A DNA stretch of 64,000 nucleotides from an uncultured Ruminococcus sp. (lineage in GTDB: Bacteria > Bacillota > Clostridia > Oscillospirales > Ruminococcaceae), in the NCBI GenBank assembly GCA_934435205.1, contig CAKSAK010000004.1, forward strand, positions 1-64,000, in the 5' to 3' direction. Every line of letters starts with the position of its first letter. Within the stretch, counting starts at the first letter, position 1. The notes below the pieces were generated by a model, which saw nothing but the letters and a program-made list of their open reading frames with translations, did no database searches and was not told where the DNA came from. The position numbers and the translations under genes were made by a program. Of this stretch, positions 9,260 through 18,183 are shown piece by piece.

Positions 9260-9442
9260 TTATAGGTAAAATCCCTGCATATAATTTGTGTACATAAATG
9301 TGTCCTCGTCATCAGCGGTATTGTCACCAGCAGGCTTTTTTCTGACGCTGGCACAAGAAGCCAACACTATCAGACCGCCTAGCACAATTGCAACGCTCAC
9401 TCCAAGGGCTACCAAAACCGCACAGATAATTTTTACTATCAT
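9260..9442 (-). CDS. Small single-pass membrane protein
   Basis: The 60-aa product consists of one long hydrophobic helix (IICAVLVALGVSVAIVLGGL), a Cys-containing juncture LASCAS, a basic patch and an acidic tail ending NYMQGFYL. I chose ATG 9442 because GGAG lies 8 nt upstream; an upstream in-frame ATG at 9460 would add six residues but has no clear ribosome binding site. The family is not recognised. A terminator hairpin follows. No other gene is present in the roughly 390 nt between it and the polysaccharide operon. Confidence 0.5.
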   Translation of the reverse strand: MIVKIICAVLVALGVSVAIVLGGLIVLASCASVRKKPAGDNTADDEDTFMYTNYMQGFYL

Positions 9443-9757
9443 AAACACCGCTCCAATCATATTTCTTATACTTCGCCATAATTACTATTATGATTATATG
9501 CTGGTTTTGCCTGATAATCAATAAAAGCCGTGTAAAATGCAGATAAAAATCAAGTCAGCTTTTGTCTGCATCAAAAATCTTGTGGTAAAAATATTTTCAA
9601 AACGTTTCATGATTTAACAATTTTGAGCGAAGAAAAATATAGCAGTCAGCTTAGTATAAAATTGCACAAACTGAGCTTTTTGTAAATGGTTAGCATTGTA
9701 TATTACACTGAAAATGTACGATTTTTGAAAAAATATACATAAATATGGGGTAAATAC

Positions 9758-9786
9758 TTGACTAGATTAAAATTTTGTGATAAAAT
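9758..9786 (+). promoter_or_regulatory. Promoter of the polysaccharide operon, TTGACT-17-TAAAAT
   Basis: TTGACT at 9758-9763 and TAAAAT at 9781-9786 give a 17-nt spacer and a leader of about 55 nt before the first gene. The 9443-9757 stretch upstream is AT-rich and shows no gene. Confidence 0.75.
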
Positions 9787-9849
9787 TATTAACGTGAATA
9801 AGTGTAATTATGGTTACTTATATGAAGTAAATATGGAAGAGGGAAAATA

Positions 9850-11118
9850 ATGGAGAAGATAGAACCCTTTAAACAAAAAGTATGGCTTGCGTCACCTACA
9901 ATGCATGGTGAGGAGCTTGAATACGTTACTGAGGCTTATAATACCAACTGGATGTCTACAGTCGGTAAGAATATAAATGAGGTCGAGAAGATAGCGGCGG
10001 AGAAGTCTGAAGTCAAGTATGCTGTTGGTCTTTCATGTTGCACGGCTGCGCTTCACTTGTGCTGTAAGCTTGCTGGTGAGAGGCTTTATGGCAAGCCTGC
10101 GATATCTCATGGTGCTCTTGAGGGCAGGAGAGTTTTTTGCAGTGACATGACCTTTGATGCTACTCTTAACCCTGTTGTTTATGAGGGTGGTATCCCTGTT
10201 TTTATCGACACTGACAGAGATACTTGGAACATGGATCCTGTGGCACTTGAAAAGGCTTTTGAGATGTATCCTGAAGTCAAGCTGGTAGTAAGCGCTGAGT
10301 TATATGGTTTTCCTGGAAGAATGGACGAGATAAAGAAGATATGCGAGAAGCATGGTGCGCTTTTGATCGAGGACGCTGCTGAAGCAATGGGTGCTACCAT
10401 TGACGGCAGACAGTGCGGAAGCTTTGGTGATTACAGTGCAGTAAGCTACAATGGCAATAAGATAATAACAGGTTCTAGCGGCGGCTGTTTGTTGACGAAC
10501 AGCCTTGAAGATGCAAACAAAGCTCGTAAGTGGTCAACGCAGGCTCGTGAGAATGCGGCATGGTATCAGCATGAAGAGGTCGGGTACAACTATCGTATGT
10601 CGAATGTTATTGCAGGAGTTGTTCGAGGTCAGTATCCGTATCTTGAGGAGCATATTGCGCAGAAAAAAGCAATATACGAGAGATACAAAGAGGGTCTTAA
10701 AGGGCTTTCTGTTAAGATGAATCCTATCGTTGAGGGTACGGAGCCGAATTATTGGCTGTCTGCACTTATCATAGATAAAGACGCAATGTGCAAGCAGGTC
10801 AGAAATGACAGCGAGGCTTTGTACATCAAAGAAGCTGGCAAGACCTGTCCTACTGAAATTTTGGAAGCGATAGCAAGCATAAATGCAGAGGGCAGACCTA
10901 TATGGAAGCCAATGCATATGCAGCCTATGTACAGAATGCACGAGTGCGTTGGACGTGCTGGCAGTATCAGATGCCGCACAAATGCTTATATAGCAGGCGG
11001 CGCAGATGATGTTGGTGCAGACATATTTGACAGAGGTGCTTGCCTGCCTAGTGATAATAAGATGACTGAGGAGCAGCAGGCGAGAATTATTCGGGTTATC
11101 AGGAGTTGTTTTGAGTAA
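9850..11118 (+). CDS. DegT/DnrJ/EryC1/StrS-family sugar aminotransferase
   Basis: The 422-aa PLP enzyme shows the family hallmarks: W.STVGK.I..VE near the N-terminus, SCCTAALHL in the cofactor pocket, LIEDAAEAMG, and the PLP lysine in YNGNKIITGSSGG (Lys204). These enzymes convert nucleotide keto-sugars to amino-sugars. As first gene of the operon next to a phosphoglycosyl transferase, it probably makes the 4-amino sugar (for example a bacillosamine or AAT-type sugar) that primes the repeat unit; the exact sugar is inference. The 4,6-dehydratase needed upstream of it is not adjacent. Confidence 0.88.
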   Translation: MEKIEPFKQKVWLASPTMHGEELEYVTEAYNTNWMSTVGKNINEVEKIAAEKSEVKYAVGLSCCTAALHLCCKLAGERLYGKPAISHGALEGRRVFCSDMTFDATLNPVVYEGGIPVFIDTDRDTWNMDPVALEKAFEMYPEVKLVVSAELYGFPGRMDEIKKICEKHGALLIEDAAEAMGATIDGRQCGSFGDYSAVSYNGNKIITGSSGGCLLTNSLEDANKARKWSTQARENAAWYQHEEVGYNYRMSNVIAGVVRGQYPYLEEHIAQKKAIYERYKEGLKGLSVKMNPIVEGTEPNYWLSALIIDKDAMCKQVRNDSEALYIKEAGKTCPTEILEAIASINAEGRPIWKPMHMQPMYRMHECVGRAGSIRCRTNAYIAGGADDVGADIFDRGACLPSDNKMTEEQQARIIRVIRSCFE

Positions 11119-11129
11119 GGAGAGGCAGT

Positions 11130-13142
11130 TTGAAAAAGGGTAAGAAATTTGCTTTGCTTACGGGCGCTGTTGTGGGTGCTTCTGCAATTGCGGCTCATGT
11201 TATGAAGAAAAAAGCTGAGAAAACTACATATAAAGCAGATTTGATAGAGCCTATTGAAAAAAGAAAAATGGGCTTCTATGAGAAGTATGGCAAGAGGGTA
11301 CTTGACATAGCTTGTGCTACGGCTGCCATAGTTGTTTTTTCTCCACTATATTTGGGCGTTGCAGCACTTGTTAAACTGAAATTGGGAAGCCCGGTTCTAT
11401 TTACTCAGGATCGTCCTGGTCTGATTGGCAGAGACGGCAAGGAAACTGTATTTAAAATGTACAAGTTTCGTACAATGACTGATGAACGTGATGAAAATGG
11501 TGAGCTTCTTCCAGATGTTGTAAGACTTACGAAGTTTGGCAAGTGGCTGAGAAATACAAGTCTTGACGAACTTCCGGAGGCATTTAACATTCTAAATGGT
11601 ACAATGTCTGTAATTGGTCCACGTCCGCAGTTAGTCAGAGATATGACTTTTATGACGAAAGAACAAAGATCAAGACATACTGCGAAACCGGGTTTGTCGG
11701 GACTGGCTCAGGTAAATGGGCGTAACGGCATTTCATGGGAAGAAAAGCTTGATTGGGATAGAAAATATATTCAGAATGTAAGCTTTGCGGGTGATGTCAA
11801 GATCATATTTGACACTGTGAAGAAAGCGTTCATAAAGCAAGAGGGTATTACTCAGGCCGATATGGCGACTGCTGAGGATTTTGGGGATTATTTGCTGAGG
11901 ACTGAGAAGGTAGCTGAGGTGGAGTATGAAGCGAAGCAGAAGCAGGCGAAAAGTATTTTGAATGGAAGTGAAACGTTGGAAAGTGAAAATATAAAAAAAG
12001 TTCTCGTTGTTGCTAGCGTCGTATCATTTATTGAGTGGTTCAATAAAGAAAATTTGGAATATTTAAAGAATAACTTGAATTGTGAAGTGCATGTTGCATG
12101 TAATTTTGATTATATGGACGATACAGATGAAACAAGGACTAGAGAGTATATTGCAAAGTTAAAAAAAGAAGGGTTTATTCTTCATAATATTCATTTTGCC
12201 AGAAATCCATGGGGAAAAGATAATATCTCTGCTTATAAACAACTGAAAACTATTATCAATAAGAACCGTTTTATGTTAATTCATTGTCATACGCCAACTG
12301 TATCAATTATGACAAGATTGGCTGCACGTGATGCTCGAAAGAATGGGTCAGTTGTCATGTATACATGCCATGGTTTTCATTTTCATAATGCTTCTTCTAA
12401 AAAAAATTGGATGATTTATTATCCTGTAGAAAAGTTTTGCTCTAGATTTTGTGACTATATTATAACAATTAATAAAGAGGATTATAACCGTGCAAAAACA
12501 TTCCATGCACCGAATGTTCGTTATATACCAGGTGTGGGAGTAGATATAAATAAAATTAAGAATACCTCAGTAGAAAAAGATATTTATAAGGAATCTATAG
12601 GGGTGCCTAGCAAAGCAGTGATGATTTTGTCTGTAGGGGAAATGATCGAGAGAAAAAATCATGAAGTTATTATTCGAGCATTGGGCAAGATTAAGAATCC
12701 TAATATATACTATGTTATTTGTGGGAAAGGACCTTTGAAAGATCATTTGAAAAAGATTGCATGTGAAGTTGGTGTAGAGGATAAAGTTATCTTTCTTGGA
12801 TTTCGACAAGATATTCCAGAACTATGCAATACTGCGGACATAAGTGCATTTCCATCTAAAATTGAAGGATTAGGCTTAGCTGGCATTGAGGCAATGGCAG
12901 CGGGTGTACCACTTGTGTCATCAAATGTTCATGGAATATTAGATTATGTAAAAAATGGAGTTACCGGATATGCTTGTGAGCCAAATGATGTTGATGGGTT
13001 TGCAAAGGCAATCACCATCTTGGCAGAGGACAATAATCTGAGGAAAAAGATGAAAAACGCGTGTCTTGATGCAATTGCTCCATTTGAGATAGAAAATGCT
13101 TTGAATGTCATGTGGAACATTTATAAAGAGATTCTTGGTTAA
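11130..13142 (+). CDS. Fusion of phosphoglycosyl-1-phosphate transferase and GT4 glycosyltransferase
   Basis: In this 670-aa protein, residues about 48-270 are a monotopic phosphoglycosyl transferase: re-entrant hydrophobic segment near YGKRVLDIACATAAIVVF, F.MYKFRTM, the catalytic Asp-Glu pair at D146/E147 in SLDELPE, and SVIGPRP. It links a sugar-phosphate to undecaprenyl phosphate. Residues about 287-670 are a GT4: CHTPTVS, VGEMIERKNHE and an EX7E motif in IEGLGLAGIEAM. The start is TTG or a nearby codon after GGAGAGG. The DNA becomes clearly more AT-rich at the domain junction near nt 11,990, which suggests a recombination joint. Confidence 0.9.
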   Translation: MKKGKKFALLTGAVVGASAIAAHVMKKKAEKTTYKADLIEPIEKRKMGFYEKYGKRVLDIACATAAIVVFSPLYLGVAALVKLKLGSPVLFTQDRPGLIGRDGKETVFKMYKFRTMTDERDENGELLPDVVRLTKFGKWLRNTSLDELPEAFNILNGTMSVIGPRPQLVRDMTFMTKEQRSRHTAKPGLSGLAQVNGRNGISWEEKLDWDRKYIQNVSFAGDVKIIFDTVKKAFIKQEGITQADMATAEDFGDYLLRTEKVAEVEYEAKQKQAKSILNGSETLESENIKKVLVVASVVSFIEWFNKENLEYLKNNLNCEVHVACNFDYMDDTDETRTREYIAKLKKEGFILHNIHFARNPWGKDNISAYKQLKTIINKNRFMLIHCHTPTVSIMTRLAARDARKNGSVVMYTCHGFHFHNASSKKNWMIYYPVEKFCSRFCDYIITINKEDYNRAKTFHAPNVRYIPGVGVDINKIKNTSVEKDIYKESIGVPSKAVMILSVGEMIERKNHEVIIRALGKIKNPNIYYVICGKGPLKDHLKKIACEVGVEDKVIFLGFRQDIPELCNTADISAFPSKIEGLGLAGIEAMAAGVPLVSSNVHGILDYVKNGVTGYACEPNDVDGFAKAITILAEDNNLRKKMKNACLDAIAPFEIENALNVMWNIYKEILG

Positions 13143-13156
13143 AAAGGGGTAGGCAG

Positions 13157-13238
13157 ATGGCAATTAATTGGAAAAATCCATTTGTAAAAAAAAGTAATAG
13201 GTTCTGTTCAACATTATAACGAGAGATCATATTGGAAA
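13157..13238 (+). pseudogene. Frameshifted N-terminal part of the serine acetyltransferase-like gene
   Basis: ATG at 13157 has AAGGGG 7 nt upstream and opens MAINWKNPFVKK, but meets a stop 21 codons on. The frame of the downstream gene reads HYNERSYWK directly before its first ATG, which resembles the N-terminal helix usual for this family. A run of eight A at 13186-13193 sits between the two frames. Removing one A joins them. Confidence 0.6.
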
Positions 13239-13682
13239 ATGAGAGATAGTGTTATAAATCATTGTGGGGGGGTACTGGACTACTTTTACCTTTGGCGTAT
13301 AAAGAGAACCGATGCATTTAATAATGCTAGTTTAGGAACTAACATAGGGTTTGGTGCAGTGTTTGATGGAATCCCACATTTTCCACATGGACTATATGGT
13401 ATTATCGTGACGCCATATGCAAAGATTGGAAAAGAAGTTCGCATTTTTCATCAGGTCACTATAGGTGACGATGGTAGAGGAAAAGAGAATGCTCCAATAA
13501 TACATGACAATGTATTTATTTATCCAGGTGCAAAAGTTGTAGGAAAATGTGAAATTGGAGAGGGAGCAATTATTGGTGCAAATGCTGTAGTGTCTTTTGA
13601 CGTTCCGCCATATGCCATTGTTACAGCTCCCAAGCCAACGGTACATATAAAGGAGAAGGCAGATAATGAAGTACACATTTAA
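13239..13682 (+). CDS. Serine acetyltransferase-like (hexapeptide) acyltransferase
   Basis: The 147-aa left-handed beta-helix protein has FGAVFDGIPHFPHGLYGII, FHQVTIGDDG and GANAVVSFDVPPY, as in CysE-like O-acetyltransferases of capsule loci. It probably acetylates a sugar of the repeat unit. It is shorter than its family because the N-terminal helices lie in another frame upstream (see 13157-13238), and ATG 13239 has no good ribosome binding site. It overlaps the next gene by 17 nt. Whether the stored form is active depends on the A-tract. Confidence 0.8.
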   Translation: MRDSVINHCGGVLDYFYLWRIKRTDAFNNASLGTNIGFGAVFDGIPHFPHGLYGIIVTPYAKIGKEVRIFHQVTIGDDGRGKENAPIIHDNVFIYPGAKVVGKCEIGEGAIIGANAVVSFDVPPYAIVTAPKPTVHIKEKADNEVHI

Positions 13683-14463
13683 GGATATAACATCTTCGCT
13701 GACAAAAAAGAAAAACAGCAGAAGCTCGTTGTGGGTTCAATTATGGGTTAGAAAAGCCTCTTTCCCTGTAACATATTTGTTTATCAATGCAGGGTGGACA
13801 GCAAACATGGTTTCCGTGTTGTCATGGGTTGTTATTTTCTTTGCTGCCGTGTTACTATGCTTCAATAATTTTGGGTGCATGTTTGCTGGCGTTATTTTGA
13901 CAAATTTTTGGTTGGTACTGGACTGTGTGGATGGAAATATTGCCCGTGTGAAAAAGGTGAAAACGTTTATGGGCGATTTTTATGATGCAGTTGCAGGATA
14001 CGGACCGTTTTCATTTACTACGATTGCTCTTGGTGTTGCGGCATATCATACATCGTTTTTGGTGTCTGAAGAATATCGTGTTTGGCTGATTTTGATCGGA
14101 GCAGTAGGGGCGGTAGCCAATGTATATATGCGATTGGTTCACCAGAAATACCTTAACTGCTATTTTGCGGCTAAAAAAATACTCGGTGAGCTTGATGAAA
14201 TTACCCTGAAAGATACGGAAGATAAAAAGAGTTTTGCTTACATAAGAGAGCAGATTGATAAGAACTTTGGAGTAGCTGGATTATTTATGCCTTGGTTGTT
14301 TGTAGCATTGTTTACAAATACTTTTGATATTATGCTTCTATGTTATACGGCATATTATGTTTTATCTTTTGTTGCAATTTGTGTGTTGTATTGTAAAAAT
14401 GCTTCAAATTTCGAGATTGAAGCTCAAGCAAAAATGAAAGCTACTGGCAAGGAGAATAAATAA
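13666..14463 (+). CDS. CDP-alcohol phosphatidyltransferase-family membrane protein
   Basis: This 265-aa integral membrane protein has the CDP-alcohol signature DCVDGNIARVKKVKTFMG followed by DFYD, i.e. D..DG..AR(X8)G...D. The fourth Asp of the classic motif is Gly here (DAVAG). Several hydrophobic helices follow. It moves a phospho-alcohol from a CDP donor to an acceptor. The cytidylyltransferase gene starts immediately after its stop, so the donor is probably CDP-glycerol and the product a glycerol-phosphate decoration; the acceptor is unknown. AGGAG precedes the ATG. Confidence 0.8.
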   Translation: MKYTFKDITSSLTKKKNSRSSLWVQLWVRKASFPVTYLFINAGWTANMVSVLSWVVIFFAAVLLCFNNFGCMFAGVILTNFWLVLDCVDGNIARVKKVKTFMGDFYDAVAGYGPFSFTTIALGVAAYHTSFLVSEEYRVWLILIGAVGAVANVYMRLVHQKYLNCYFAAKKILGELDEITLKDTEDKKSFAYIREQIDKNFGVAGLFMPWLFVALFTNTFDIMLLCYTAYYVLSFVAICVLYCKNASNFEIEAQAKMKATGKENK

Positions 14464-14877
14464 ATGGTAATCGGATATACAACAGGAGTTTATGATATGT
14501 TTCACATGGGACATTTGAATATTTTAAAGCGGGCCAAAGAACAATGTGATTACTTGATCGTTGGAGTGAGTACAGATGAATTGGTTCAGCATGATAAAAA
14601 TAAAACACCAATTATCCCATTTGAAGAACGTTGTGCAATCGTAGAGGCTATTCGATATGTAGATAAAGTTGTACCTCAAACTGATAAAAATAAATTTGCA
14701 GCATGGGAAAAATATCATTTTAATAAGATGTTTGTCGGTTCTGATTGGAAGGGGACGCCGCAGTGGGCAAAATTTGAAGAGGAATTCTCTCCTGTTGGAG
14801 TCGAAATCGTGTATTTGGATCATACCGATGGCATTTCATCGACTATTTTAAGAAATCGACTTAATGAGGAGCGCTGA
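14464..14877 (+). CDS. tagD: Glycerol-3-phosphate cytidylyltransferase
   Basis: The 137-aa protein has the nucleotidyltransferase HXGH motif in GVYDMFHMGHLN, the central VGSDWKGTP (RYVDG/SDWKG-type) and the C-terminal ISSTILRNRL loop. Length and motifs agree with TagD, which makes CDP-glycerol from CTP and glycerol-3-phosphate. It directly abuts the CDP-alcohol transferase, pairing donor synthesis with transfer. A related cytidylyltransferase for another alcohol cannot be excluded. Confidence 0.85.
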   Translation: MVIGYTTGVYDMFHMGHLNILKRAKEQCDYLIVGVSTDELVQHDKNKTPIIPFEERCAIVEAIRYVDKVVPQTDKNKFAAWEKYHFNKMFVGSDWKGTPQWAKFEEEFSPVGVEIVYLDHTDGISSTILRNRLNEER

Positions 14878-14878
14878 T

Positions 14879-15853
14879 ATGAAATACGAACCAAAAGTTT
14901 CGATTATTATACCCGTTTACAACGGAAGTAATTTCCTTGCCGAGGCAGTTGATGCTGCACTTGCGCAAACCTATAAAAATTGTGAAATTCTTGTAGTAAA
15001 CGATGGCTCAACAGATGATGGTGCAAGCGAAAAAATTGCATTGTCATATGGTGATAAAGTTCGCTATTATTTAAAAGAGAACGGAGGGGTATCCTCCGTA
15101 TTGAATTTTGCTTTTGAAAAAATGACCGGGGAATGGTTTTCGTGGCTTTCTCATGATGATTTATATTATCCCGAAAAAATTGAAAAGCAGATTGCGTTTA
15201 TCAATGAATTGATCGATGAAAATCCGAATTTGGACATCAGAAAAATTACAGTTCGCACGGCAACCGAGTCGATTGACAAAGATGGCAAGGTAATCAAGAT
15301 ACCGAGTTATAAGGGTGTTCCGAAGCATGAAAAGCCGATTGATACTATTTTGGATAATATATCTAATTATCGCTTGTCTGGTTGTTCGTTTCTCTTGCCT
15401 ACCACTTGCATAGCAGATGTTGGAGGATTTAACGAAAGCATCCGAACCGTTTCCGATGTGGAATATTGGTATCGTCTTTTGTTTGCGGGATACGAGTTTT
15501 ACTGCTTGACTGACGATATTTTGGTGAAAAACCGATCACATGGTAAACAAGTAGGAAAAACGAAAGTCGATTTGTTTAATAGAGAAATGAATGAACTGTT
15601 CATTTGGATAGCTGATACCATGAACAAAAATAGTGAATACAGTACGGTCGAAAACAATGAAAAAATGTACTATTCACTTGTTAGAAGAAAATGTAAGCCT
15701 GCGGCGAACTATGTGAAAACCACTTATCTCAAGAACAAAGTTGGTGGATTTACATACGCAGTAAAATACCCAATAAATGCGGCTTGTTATTCTGTTTTGG
15801 GAACAATTAGAAATGTTGCGAGATATGTGTATAGAAAAATATATGTAAAGTGA
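14879..15853 (+). CDS. Family 2 glycosyltransferase
   Basis: The protein begins KVSIIIPVYNGSNFL, then has ILVVNDGSTDDG and LSHDDLYYPEK (the DXD-like metal site), and FNESIRTVSDVEYWYRL; this is a GT-A fold GT2. I take ATG 14879 rather than 14864: GAGGAG lies 7 nt before it and it follows the tagD stop by one base. It adds one sugar to the lipid-linked repeat unit in the cytoplasm. No transmembrane segment is obvious. Confidence 0.88.
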   Translation: MKYEPKVSIIIPVYNGSNFLAEAVDAALAQTYKNCEILVVNDGSTDDGASEKIALSYGDKVRYYLKENGGVSSVLNFAFEKMTGEWFSWLSHDDLYYPEKIEKQIAFINELIDENPNLDIRKITVRTATESIDKDGKVIKIPSYKGVPKHEKPIDTILDNISNYRLSGCSFLLPTTCIADVGGFNESIRTVSDVEYWYRLLFAGYEFYCLTDDILVKNRSHGKQVGKTKVDLFNREMNELFIWIADTMNKNSEYSTVENNEKMYYSLVRRKCKPAANYVKTTYLKNKVGGFTYAVKYPINAACYSVLGTIRNVARYVYRKIYVK

Positions 15854-15886
15854 TTTTTTAATACGGTTAGAGGCGGTGTGAAGTAT

Positions 15887-17086
15887 ATGAAAGTTGTAGA
15901 AATAAATAGTGGATTTCGTGGCAGCACGGGAACAATTATGCTTAGCATCGCTGATTTGGTTCGTTCTTGCGGTGGAGAAGCATATACGTTTTCAGAAAAA
16001 AAGCCGGGTGCTGCTCCAAACGGACATCAATTTTTTGGAACAAAATTTGAAAATTTATTTCACCGTGGCGTTAGTGTTTTTAGTGGTATAAGTGGTAAGG
16101 GCTCTAAATCGGGTACAAAAGAACTTTTAAAACAAATTGATGCAATTCATCCGGATATTTTACATTTACATAACTTGCATGGTTGGTATATCAATTTGCC
16201 GATGTTGTTTGATTACATCAAAAAAAATAACATCAGAACTGTTTGGACACTCCACGATTGTTGGGGATTTACGGCGCAGTGCTCGCATTTTACAATGGAA
16301 AAATGTGAAAAGTGGAAAACGGGGTGCTATGATTGCCCGAGATATAGGCTTTATCCTTGCACTTTTGTAGATAGAACCGATAAAATGTGGCAATTAAAAA
16401 AAGAATGGTTTACCGGTGTCAAGCACATGACGATTGTAACTCCATCGAAATGGCTATGCGATTTGGTAAAGCAATCATTTTTGAGCGAGTACGATGTAAA
16501 GGTTATAAACAACGGAATTAATCTCGATATTTTCAAACCGACAGAGAGCGATTTCCGTGAGAAATATAGTTTGCAAGATAAAAAAATTGTGTTAGGTGTT
16601 GCATCCGGTTGGAATGATCGAAAGGGATTAGATGTATTTATTGAGCTTGCAAAAACATTGGACAATAACTACAAAGTGATTTTGGTCGGCACCGACGAAG
16701 ATGTTGAAAAAATACTTCCGGAATCTATTCTCTCCATTCACAGAACACATAACCGGACAGAACTTGCAGAGATATATACTGCGGCAGACGTGTTCGTGAA
16801 TTCAACGCGGGAAGAAAACTTCCCTACTGTAAATATTGAAGCATTGGCTTGTGGAACACCTGTTGTAACATTCAAGACCGGTGGAAGTCCTGAGATAATC
16901 GACGAAAACACCGGCTTTGTCGTTGAATACGGGGATTTTTCCAAAATTAAAAACGCAATCCTATGTATTCTTGAAGATAGTAGAATCAAGCCTGACGATT
17001 GTTTGTATCGTTCAAAAAAGTTTGATGCCACACATAAGTATCGCGAATATGTTGATTTATACGATGATTTGCTTCAAAGGGGATAA
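15887..17086 (+). CDS. Family 4 glycosyltransferase
   Basis: The protein has KVVEINSGFRGSTGTI at the N-terminus, ILHLHNLHGWYINLP, a Cys-rich segment (CWGFTAQCSHF...CEKWKTGCYDCP) found in WcaC-like enzymes, VINNGINLDIF, VASGWNDRKGLD and a GT4 EX7E-like region in TREENFPTVNIEALACGTP. ATG 15887 is preferred because homologues start near KVVEINSG and AGGCGG lies about 10 nt upstream; GTG 15878 is the alternative. It is a retaining GT-B enzyme, and the donor is unknown. Confidence 0.87.
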   Translation: MKVVEINSGFRGSTGTIMLSIADLVRSCGGEAYTFSEKKPGAAPNGHQFFGTKFENLFHRGVSVFSGISGKGSKSGTKELLKQIDAIHPDILHLHNLHGWYINLPMLFDYIKKNNIRTVWTLHDCWGFTAQCSHFTMEKCEKWKTGCYDCPRYRLYPCTFVDRTDKMWQLKKEWFTGVKHMTIVTPSKWLCDLVKQSFLSEYDVKVINNGINLDIFKPTESDFREKYSLQDKKIVLGVASGWNDRKGLDVFIELAKTLDNNYKVILVGTDEDVEKILPESILSIHRTHNRTELAEIYTAADVFVNSTREENFPTVNIEALACGTPVVTFKTGGSPEIIDENTGFVVEYGDFSKIKNAILCILEDSRIKPDDCLYRSKKFDATHKYREYVDLYDDLLQRG

Positions 17087-17094
17087 AGAGAATA

Positions 17095-18168
17095 GTGGCT
17101 ATATATTTATTGTATGTAATGTCCCCTGTTATTGTGTGGATACTCATGAATATAATCAACACAAAATCAATCAATTACGATGACAGGAGAAAGAAAAACT
17201 ATATTATCATTTGTGGAATAATTATGGCTCTCATGATCGGACTTCGATATAAGGGAGTCGGCTCCGGTGACACTGCTTTTTATTACAACAACTGGGAAAT
17301 GATGTCAAGAGTATCTTGGAGCGATTTGCCTGGAATATTACAAAGAGTCGATTTGGAGTATGGATATCAAATAATTGTATGGTTTTTATCACATCTTTTT
17401 TCGGGCGGACAATGGTTGTTGATTTTCTCGGGCGTGTTTTTTTCACTCTCGGTATGTTTGTTTACTTATCGCAACAGTAAAAATCCGGTTATATCTTTGA
17501 TGGTTTTTAACTGCCTGGGGCTATTCAACTTTATGGTGCAGGGATTGCGCCAAGCAATAGCGATGTCTATCTGCCTTTTTGCCTATGAACAATGCAAAAA
17601 AAAGCATTTTATCAAATTTATTTTGCTGGTGGCAATTGCATGTCTGTTTCATGCCAGTGCACTTGTTTTTATATTGGTGTACTTTTTGAGTAAATTTAAG
17701 CTAAATACTATTCAAATGGAGATATTTGCCGTACTAACGTTTGTTGGTATGCAATTATTGCCTTATGCATTCAACATATTAAATGTTGCAATGAACGAAA
17801 ATTATGATCTGAATTCTGCGTCCGAAAGTGGTGGAATTGTTGCTATTTTAATATATGCTGTTATCATATTATTCGGATTGTTATTTAAGGATATGTCCGA
17901 TGAGCATTATGCATTGTTTGTTTATTCTGCTATTGTTGCAGCAGTTGCGATGTTACTTAGAAATTCAGTGAATGGCATTGCGGAAAGAATTAGCCATTAT
18001 TTTGCATTCGGACAAATGATAGTGTTGTCTAACAGTATTGCATCTGTAAAAGAGCCGAAAATAAAATTATTAATAAATACAGCTGCGGTACTATTGTGCT
18101 TTGGCATTGCTTTCTATAAAGCATCTTATTCTATTTTAATTCCATATACGTTTTTTTGGCAGTGGTAA
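17095..18168 (+). CDS. EpsG/Wzy-type polysaccharide polymerase
   Basis: The 357-aa polytopic membrane protein has about ten hydrophobic segments and the EpsG-family start: RYKGVGSGDTAFYYNNW, then GLRQAIAMSICLFAYE and CLFHASALVF. By family and position it is the repeat-unit polymerase of a Wzx/Wzy-type pathway, acting on the outer face of the membrane with the flippase at 22894. The start is GTG after AAGGGG...AGAGAA. Confidence 0.8.
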   Translation: MAIYLLYVMSPVIVWILMNIINTKSINYDDRRKKNYIIICGIIMALMIGLRYKGVGSGDTAFYYNNWEMMSRVSWSDLPGILQRVDLEYGYQIIVWFLSHLFSGGQWLLIFSGVFFSLSVCLFTYRNSKNPVISLMVFNCLGLFNFMVQGLRQAIAMSICLFAYEQCKKKHFIKFILLVAIACLFHASALVFILVYFLSKFKLNTIQMEIFAVLTFVGMQLLPYAFNILNVAMNENYDLNSASESGGIVAILIYAVIILFGLLFKDMSDEHYALFVYSAIVAAVAMLLRNSVNGIAERISHYFAFGQMIVLSNSIASVKEPKIKLLINTAAVLLCFGIAFYKASYSILIPYTFFWQW

Positions 18169-18183
18169 GTTCTGGAGAAAATT

